Shown: one piece after another, positions 58,326-64,000 of the stretch
How positions within the stretch are numbered: position 1 is the stretch's first letter
Layout of the letters: every line of letters starts with the position of its first letter
Source of the DNA: Nitrososphaeraceae archaeon
GTDB taxonomy: Archaea; Thermoproteota; Nitrososphaeria; Nitrososphaerales; Nitrososphaeraceae
Assembly (NCBI GenBank): GCA_031316115.1
Contig: JALDRC010000004.1
Coordinates: 62,001-126,000 of the forward strand
DNA: 64,000 bases
Reading direction: 5' to 3'
Made by a program: the position numbers and the translations under genes
Notes under the pieces: generated by a model
What the model saw: only the letters and a program-made list of their open reading frames with translations
The model's database searches: none
What the model was told of the DNA's origin: nothing

Positions 58326-59058
58326 TATGCAGATAATAGATTGTGGAATTTATATAACATCGGGGATTTCACTAGAGGATACTAAACAAATCATTACTTA
58401 ACAATTAAATGTAAAAAATCTACAAAAGATTTTCTTTTATTGATAATGAATAGATGCTTACTTCAACACAAAAATACAGTTTTATTCATTTGTATGGTAT
58501 GTACCTGGATAAATCAAAAAAATAATAATTCCATCATAATATTTGGAGCCTAAAACATAATTGCTATTTTTAGTGGATAATATTTTATAATATCATACAA
58601 TATCATAATCATCATAATGCTTCGAAGACATATCTATGTAATACTATTTCAGCAAGTAATAATAATAGTTAAGAGCTTGAACAGTATGCAATAAAAAAGT
58701 TAAAATGAATTTGCAAAAAAATGTTTTTTTGGATTTAATTCATGTATTTATTAGCAATCAATTGGAAATTATCATCAGTTATCTTCAATATTTTATGTTT
58801 TTATCTTTGGATGCATAAAAATACAATATTTATCTAAATTTAAGAACAAAGAATAAATAAATTTAGTAATAGTCTAAACATTAAATGCTTACGGTTCATA
58901 TTATTATTAAATATCCTTGTTTTTCTTATCATAAATTTTAACGAAAGATAGGATTTTCTTATTTCATTTATATCAAATTGAAACAGATTTTCATGGAATT
59001 TCAAATAAAGGAATGGACAGAATTCATATTGGTGTGTCAATATTTAGTAGGATCAAGA
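58326..59058. other. 0.7-kb intergenic stretch
   Basis: AT-rich, between convergent genes. A minus-strand frame at 58840-59040 has no domain signs. Confidence 0.4.
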
Positions 59059-59550
59059 TCATAACAATTCAGTATCATACTTTCTAGATATATTCCTGAT
59101 ATCATCATGAGTGATTTTTCTTTTAGGTTCTGAGAAAATATCTGGTACTTCTGTTCCAGCTTCCATAAAGAAATTTTGAAACCACCCTTGATTAATTAAA
59201 CATATTAATTTACTCATATCGTTATTGATATTTCTTAGAGAATGAGGTGTACCTTTTTTTACCAGTAATTCGTCTCCTTCATTTGCTACCATTTTTTTAT
59301 TGCCGTACTGTACCTCTACTTTTCCATCGAGAACAAGAAAGAATTCATCTATAGTCTTATGTAAATGTAAAGGAATCAGAGAATGGGGTTTGAAGTATCC
59401 TTCAATAAGGATATATTTTCCACCCGTTTCCTCACTACTTTTTACTATTATATTATATGTGTCAAATAACCACAAGATTTTCTCTGAGATATTCTTGTAA
59501 TTACTATTTTGAATTGTCATTTTATTTATTGGATAAATGATACTATTCAT
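59059..59550 (-). CDS. Cupin-domain protein
   Basis: 163 residues. Cupin motif 1: HSLIPLHLHKTIDEFFLVLD followed by GKVEV, giving H-x-H-x5-E-x5-(L)G; motif 2: DELLVKKGTPHSLRN with the second His. It is a single-domain, soluble metal-binding beta-barrel. The metal and ligand are unknown; related proteins bind small carboxylates or act as dioxygenases. The first 20 residues may be added if the start is the ATG at 59550; an ATG at 59520 is also in frame. Confidence 0.8.
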   Translation of the reverse strand: MNSIIYPINKMTIQNSNYKNISEKILWLFDTYNIIVKSSEETGGKYILIEGYFKPHSLIPLHLHKTIDEFFLVLDGKVEVQYGNKKMVANEGDELLVKKGTPHSLRNINNDMSKLICLINQGWFQNFFMEAGTEVPDIFSEPKRKITHDDIRNISRKYDTELL

Positions 59551-60109
59551 ACTAATAAAATTTTAGATCTGAAATAATTCTTGATATTGAATTATAATGC
59601 GTGGTTATCCTATCTCTATTATTAATCAGTCAACTAATAATAAAGAAATCACTAGAGTAATTAGATCTATATAATTAATTCTTAGTTCTAGTTTGTTGAA
59701 AATAGAATAAAACTATTTCTAATATCAAAGAAAATATTAAATTTCTTCAAGGTTAATAGTCATATCCAGCAAAATCCCAAAGTATGATGAGTAATAATAG
59801 GTAAATGAACAATACAAGAATGGATAGGTAGACAAAGCATTGTTGTCATCCAATTCTGCTTTGTTACACAATTATGAAAATCGATAATATGATATAAAAT
59901 TTTGACAGAAACTAATTAGCCAATGTATTTCTGATATAAATATAAAATCATGTTTTTGAAATCAAAGGTAACAAAAATCAGAGTTGTGCAACAAGAAATT
60001 AAAAGTGCTATGTATCCTATGTAAATGATAATGAATAGACTTCCAAGAGGAAATATACCTTCAATGATAAGCAAAATGAGGATAAAAAAATTAATACACA
60101 ATTAATTTC
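59551..60109. other. Intergenic region
   Basis: Contains a 61-codon minus-strand frame (59916-60101) with two hydrophobic stretches, MCINFFILILLIIEGIFPLG and YIGYIALLISCCTTLIFV. It might be a small membrane protein but I cannot separate it from chance in AT-rich DNA. Confidence 0.35.
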
Positions 60110-60464
60110 ATCTTGAAGTAATTGTTCATATAATTCTTGAAAGTCGAAATTTTTTAACAAATTTTGTGCGTTATTCAATAATCTTTCTTTATCTACTCCA
60201 AATAATTTATCTCCAATCTCTTCAAGTTATTCTCTATCTACGCCTTCCAAAATTCCTCTAATTATTCGAGGAGTATCTATAGGAAAAGACAAATCATTAG
60301 ATCCTCTATTTTTTCATATAAAGAATTTTTATCATTAGATCTTGATGATAGTAATTTTCTCTTTCTTCTTGATATACAAGGGCTTGACCTTTTAATATTC
60401 CTGAAGACGTAGTAAATAATAACCTAAAGATCAGAACAAAAGCTAATGTTATAGTACGCTTCAT
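60110..60464 (-). pseudogene. Secreted protein pseudogene
   Basis: ATG at 60464 opens a signal peptide (MKRTITLAFVLIFRLLFTTS) and QALVYQEERENYYHQD. After frame changes the same strand reads NDKNSLYEKIEDL, then PRIIRGILEGVDRE, a TAA, LEEIGDKLFGVDKERLLNNA and QNLLKNFDFQELYEQLL. So it was a secreted helical protein, now broken by at least two frameshifts and one stop. Confidence 0.5.
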
Positions 60465-60908
60465 TATTAGTAAAATATCAAATCAAATATATTCCAAATG
60501 GATTGAGATAATCTTCTATATCATAAATATATTGTAAAATTTAAGTTGAATGAATTATAATCAAATGTTAGTTTCGTTAATTAGTATTTATATAATAGAG
60601 TTATTTTATCAAATTATAAAATTATAAACTCATTATTTTTATGTAATATTATTATTCAATTAGATAGATAGAAACTCAAACTCTTACTCTTTCTCCACAG
60701 TAACGATAGAGTAATAGACCTAAATCCTCTTTATATATAAGTTATAAACAATATTGTGACTTTATTAATGGTATAAATAATATAAACAAAACAAAAAATA
60801 ATTAGATTATAAAATTATAAAATTATAAAATATAATTGCTTTTTAGTTTAGAATGGATACTAATTAATTATTAGTTAGAGAAAATCTAATGATTAAATAA
60901 AAAAGATT
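60465..60908. other. Intergenic region
   Basis: Very AT-rich, with short runs such as AAATTATAAAATTATAAAAT at 60807-60826 that repeat a 9-base unit. No gene. Confidence 0.4.
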
Positions 60909-61222
60909 AGTTGTTTGCTATAATACCCTCCAACAGCAGTTGATTCTGCTTCAATCTTTATATTTAATTTATGTAGTCTTCAACGGTCCTAGACTGCTTC
61001 TCATAGATCTCTTCCATGAAAGGAATGGTATCACGCCATTCTAACCACAGCCTACATATTTAGTTGATCAAGTCGTCAATTGTATCATGTCTCCTTTCAT
61101 CCTTGCAACTTTTTTATCTAGTTCCAAGGATAAGTGTGAATCTTTATTTCATTAATTCTTGAATCGTCTGTATTATCATAGTTTTCCTGTGCTTGTTTTA
61201 TTATTTGCTTTAATATTTTCAT
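60909..61222 (-). pseudogene. Decayed gene of unknown family
   Basis: ATG at 61222 reads MKILKQIIKQAQENYDNTDD and SRINEIKIHT; other frames continue with LELDKKVARMKGDMIQ, then LCRLWLEWRDTIPFMEEIYE and KQSRTVEDYIN, and end IKIEAESTAVGGYYSKQL. It has at least two frameshifts and several stops. The residue pattern is that of a real protein. It lies upstream of the SDR gene on the opposite strand. Confidence 0.4.
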
Positions 61223-61418
61223 ATTAAACAAGTACAATTTGTAAAACATTTCATTGAAATATACTCCTTTTTTATAAGGTGATTTGGATTCAAATAACGT
61301 TTTGGTTCATTGTATATCAGTAGGAATTAGCTTGTGGATCATATAAGAACATTTAAGAATATTCAAATTCTGAGTTGTAGAAATAATCTTTTTTACCCCA
61401 ATATAATTATTACATTCT

Positions 61419-62147
61419 ATGGAGGATCATAGTAATAATAAGTATGATTTTTCAAATAAAATAGTAGTTGTAACAGGCGGAACGGGAGCTTTGGGAAGTT
61501 ATATAACAAACGCCTTTCTGCGATCCAATGCTCAAGTTGTAGCTACTTTTGTTAAGGAGAGAGAAAATTCTCAGCTCGAAAGAGAAGGTAAATTGAAAGC
61601 AACGTTAATCAAAGCAGACCTAACAAATGAAGAGGAGGTGAAAAGGTTGGTGTCCAATGTTTTAGAACAGTATAATCGTATTGACATTCTGGTAAATGTT
61701 GTTGGAGGATACATAGGAGGTAAACCAATAACTGACCTTGAAGAAAGAGAGTGGGATTTAATGATGACATTAAATTTAAAAACGGCATTTTTTATTAGCA
61801 AATATGTAACTAGACACATGTTAAAGTTCAAATATGGAAAAATAATTCATATTGGTTCAAGAAATGGCCTACACTCTGAGGGATATGATTCAGCTTACTC
61901 AGCTTCTAAATCAGGATTAATAAGGCTCGTAGAATCATTAGCTGAAGAAACAAAAAAAGCAAATATTAATGTAAATTGTATACTACCAAGCATAATAGAC
62001 ACACAAGCAAATCGCAAAGCAATGCCAAATGCAGAATTCGACAAATGGATAAAGCCTGAAGATCTGTCGGATGTAATATTATTTCTAAGTTCAGATAAAG
62101 CAAAGACCATAACTGGAGCTGCAATACCAACCTTTGGAATAAATTAA
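61419..62147 (+). CDS. SDR-family NAD(P)-dependent oxidoreductase
   Basis: 242 residues, a normal length for a classical short-chain dehydrogenase. Cofactor loop TGGTGALG at 19-26; NVVGG at about 93-97 in place of NNAG; catalytic Ser147, Tyr160 and Lys164 in IGSRNGLHSEGYDSAYSASK. The end GAAIPTFGIN fits the C-terminal extension of FabG-like enzymes. The Asp-Leu after the third strand (KADLTNEEEV) is standard. Substrate unknown; FabG-like reduction of 3-ketoacyl or sugar substrates is possible. The gene stands alone. Confidence 0.88.
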   Translation: MEDHSNNKYDFSNKIVVVTGGTGALGSYITNAFLRSNAQVVATFVKERENSQLEREGKLKATLIKADLTNEEEVKRLVSNVLEQYNRIDILVNVVGGYIGGKPITDLEEREWDLMMTLNLKTAFFISKYVTRHMLKFKYGKIIHIGSRNGLHSEGYDSAYSASKSGLIRLVESLAEETKKANINVNCILPSIIDTQANRKAMPNAEFDKWIKPEDLSDVILFLSSDKAKTITGAAIPTFGIN

Positions 62148-62813
62148 ATGTTAGCAAATATGGATGTGTTGGTCTTAACCTAGGAAATACATGCTCTTAA
62201 AGTTTAACATACAAATCCAAGATATTTAGAAAATATTTCAATCTATTAACTAAAAAATCATTATTCAAGAATTATTATTGGTTTTTCAGTAATTACATCA
62301 AAATAGGAAAATCTGTATCAATATATGGATCTTGTTAAGTTAATATAATATTTCCATCCTTTAACCAAAAATCATAATTGTTATTTGTTCTAATGTCATT
62401 CTAAATAGAGAAAATGATAGTAATAATTTTTATTTTCCTTCTTCTGCCTTTAACAATTGATTTTGGAATAACAATATATTTTTCATTAATTTCTGTTCAG
62501 AAAAATTTACATCCAAATCAATAGATGATAAATCTAGTGCCTATTCTAAGGATTTATAAATAATTATATCTGGATTTTATCCATACGTTTTTTTAGATTG
62601 TTTTGGCGCGTTTGCTGGTTAAAGTTGCAGAATATTAATATAATTTATCAGAACAACAACACCAACCAAGAGAAGAACATGAGTTAACTAAGTTCTAACA
62701 TAGTTAAATAAAAGACAGATGAATTATATGATTATTAAAGATCTAGTAAAAAAATCACACTGTCCTCAAATGACGACAATAATAGAATCCATAGATACAA
62801 GCCTATTTCTGTC
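62148..62813. other. Intergenic region left of the hairpin
   Basis: AT-rich, with no gene or RNA that I can support. Confidence 0.4.
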
Positions 62814-62870
62814 ACCCATGCCCAAGTCCTGCTAGAACGGTCTCAGTGCTATACCGTTCTGGGTATGGGT
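62814..62870 (+). ncRNA. Candidate structured RNA (two-stem hairpin)
   Basis: A GC-rich element in very AT-rich DNA. The outer stem pairs ACCCATGCCCA (62814-62824) with TGGGTATGGGT (62860-62870): 11 pairs, one of them G-U. The inner stem pairs GAACGGT (62835-62841) with ACCGTTC (62853-62859): seven perfect pairs. An 11-base loop closes it. A ten-base bulge (AGTCCTGCTA) lies only on the 5' side. In AT-rich genomes such islands are often RNA genes. It does not fit tRNA, 5S or C/D-box RNA; a guide RNA with one-sided pocket or a protein-binding site are possible. The strand is not certain. Confidence 0.5.
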
Positions 62871-63352
62871 TGATCCTATAGAAAAATATTAAGAATATAT
62901 CAGCTAAACGAAAGTATTGTTAACACATTTTCGGATTAACACAGATGAGTAGTAAAGAATATCTTTTATTTGACTATGAAAACATTCAGTCAATATTAGA
63001 TTTATTGTTACATCTAGTACTGTTGCAACTGCTACTAAAATTATTTAAAGTATTCAAATGCTCAAGAATTTCCTATTTTGATATTTAAGATTTCTTATGA
63101 AAAATAATTTGAACCAGATCAAAGTTAATAAAATTTTACCAATTTTTGTAGTGAGTTTGATATTGAATTCTACCTGTGCAATAATTATATAATCTCATAG
63201 AGCATTCACATTTTAAGTGTTTTATCTACTTATTTACCCTGATTAGCAAAGATCTGCATATTCAGTTACATAATTATAATCTTCTTGTCTATTGTTCTTC
63301 TTGTTGTTTATGTCGTTGATCATATTATTCTATTTTCAACCTATTTGTTTTA
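62871..63352. other. Intergenic region right of the hairpin
   Basis: AT-rich; includes the upstream region of the gene at 63353. No gene supported. Confidence 0.4.
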
Positions 63353-63742
63353 ATGACATTTACTAGGTCATTTACAATAAAAATATATCACAGAATACCT
63401 AACAGGAATTCAGATATGTACAAGGAAACTAAAGATATTCCGTTTGAAACTCATTTAGTTCAAATAGATGAAATCATTAAAGGTAGACTTTTAGAATTAA
63501 GAAAATTTGTAAATTCTTTAGGAAATAATGTTATCGAAGAAGTCAGACCACACAGAATATCATATTCAAAGACAATAGTGTTTCGTGTTTTTTTAGATAT
63601 TCAACCCATTAACAATGAACTAATTCTATCCATCAAAAGAGATAGAAGAAATCCTGCTAAAATATTTAAGATATCATGTAACAATCATGACTTGAATGAA
63701 ATAAAAAAAGAAATTGAATATGCTTATAAAAATATCAAATGA
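63353..63742 (+). CDS. Hypothetical protein, DUF5655-like
   Basis: Up to 129 residues; the ATG at 63416 (MYKETKDIPF) may be the true start. The core LLELRKFVNSLGNNVIEEVR, then SYSKTIVFRVFLDIQPINNE and LILSIKRDRRNPAKIFKI, resembles DUF5655-type domains found at the end of some nucleases and as stand-alone proteins. Likely soluble and basic. The match is by eye and weak. It converges on the acylphosphatase gene, with 18 bases between the stop codons. Confidence 0.55.
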   Translation: MTFTRSFTIKIYHRIPNRNSDMYKETKDIPFETHLVQIDEIIKGRLLELRKFVNSLGNNVIEEVRPHRISYSKTIVFRVFLDIQPINNELILSIKRDRRNPAKIFKISCNNHDLNEIKKEIEYAYKNIK

Positions 63743-63759
63743 TCGATAATTTATCGATC
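63741..63759. terminator. Palindrome between two convergent genes
   Basis: GATCGATAA-T-TTATCGATC, a perfect 9-bp inverted repeat. It overlaps the TGA of the left gene and ends one base before the stop of the right gene. The position suggests termination or 3'-end protection for both transcripts, though archaeal termination depends mainly on T tracts. Confidence 0.4.
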
Positions 63760-63760
63760 T

Positions 63761-64000
63761 TCAATAGACGATTTTAAAATCAGTGTATTCCCCTATAAAT
63801 CTCTCATAAAGTATTTCAACTTTATCTACTCTACTATCCTGGGGTCCCTTGTGACACCATTCGACAACTTTATCTACATCTGACTTTAAACCTTCTAAAA
63901 TACTTTCAACATCTCCATTTTTGAGATTTCTAACCCAACCAGTTACATTATTTTCTGTAGAAATTTCTTGAAGATGTTTCCGGAAATAAACTCCTTGAAC
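63761..64000 (-). CDS. acyP: Acylphosphatase, partial (N-terminus beyond window)
   Basis: 79 residues visible. It opens with VQGVYFRKHLQEISTENNVT, which holds the phosphate-binding loop and catalytic Arg (VQGVxFR), followed by GWVRNLKNGDVESILEG with the catalytic Asn (GWVRN). The close is KVEILYERFIGEYTDFKIVY. Acylphosphatases split acyl phosphates such as carbamoyl- or 1,3-bisphosphoglycerate. About ten N-terminal residues lie outside the window. Confidence 0.9.
   Translation of the reverse strand, partial: VQGVYFRKHLQEISTENNVTGWVRNLKNGDVESILEGLKSDVDKVVEWCHKGPQDSRVDKVEILYERFIGEYTDFKIVY

Noticed and set aside
62814-62870. tRNA or 5S rRNA reading of the hairpin
   Set aside because: Only two stacked stems with a one-sided bulge; no cloverleaf and no conserved 5S motifs.

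Overview
The window looks like chromosomal DNA of an ammonia-oxidising-type archaeon of the class Nitrososphaeria, plausibly a Candidatus Nitrosocosmicus relative. That placement is inferred, not proven. It rests on the very AT-rich DNA, secreted cupredoxins with C-x2-H-x2-M copper sites, many secreted beta-propeller proteins, PsbP-like and FxLYD-like secreted domains, orphan winged-helix regulators, an archaeal-type PspA system, and single genes set in long non-coding spaces. By my rough addition, intact genes cover only about half of the 64 kb. I see no rRNA, tRNA or CRISPR array.

Layout. 1-9 kb: a decayed IS5-type transposase, a membrane-anchored cupredoxin, winged-helix regulators, an F420/flavin-type oxidoreductase, small membrane or secreted proteins, one IS6-like remnant and two heavily stopped pseudogenes. 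9.9-19.6 kb: an NHL beta-propeller, an 819-residue HerA/FtsK-type ATPase, then a membrane-stress neighbourhood (PspAB, a 132-residue partner, a Pro-rich repeat membrane protein, a 57-residue membrane protein, PspAA and PspA). 20.5-33.1 kb: an acidic RTX-like protein, a large membrane-anchored surface protein, two DUF4242 paralogues, a TMEM175-like channel, a lactonase-type propeller, a P3A-type H+-ATPase and two more IS6-like copies. 33.9-41.8 kb is strongly decayed: a frameshifted M28 peptidase, a plasmid- or virus-like patch of small broken genes with one intact ribbon-helix-helix protein, and a GH63-like glycosidase cut by one amber codon. 42-47.3 kb: a PQQ-type sugar dehydrogenase propeller, an IS5-family element with clear inverted repeats and a 3-bp target duplication, a repeat-rich surface protein with a one-base lesion, and a fourth IS6-like copy. 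47.5-64 kb: a sensor histidine kinase, a BNR/sialidase-like propeller, a PsbP-like protein, a Vgb-like propeller next to a membrane-anchored cupredoxin, a cupin, an SDR oxidoreductase, a GC-rich hairpin that may be a small RNA, and a partial acylphosphatase.

Themes. Much of the intact content acts at or outside the membrane: electron carriers, five different secreted propeller families, repeat adhesin-like proteins, a proton pump, a channel and the Psp stress proteins. Around it lies extensive gene decay. At least 18 in-frame stop codons interrupt otherwise open frames, and most fit one C-to-T change in a Gln codon. The most interesting items are the Psp/HerA-like neighbourhood, the 62.8-kb hairpin, and this pattern of Gln-compatible nonsense codons.
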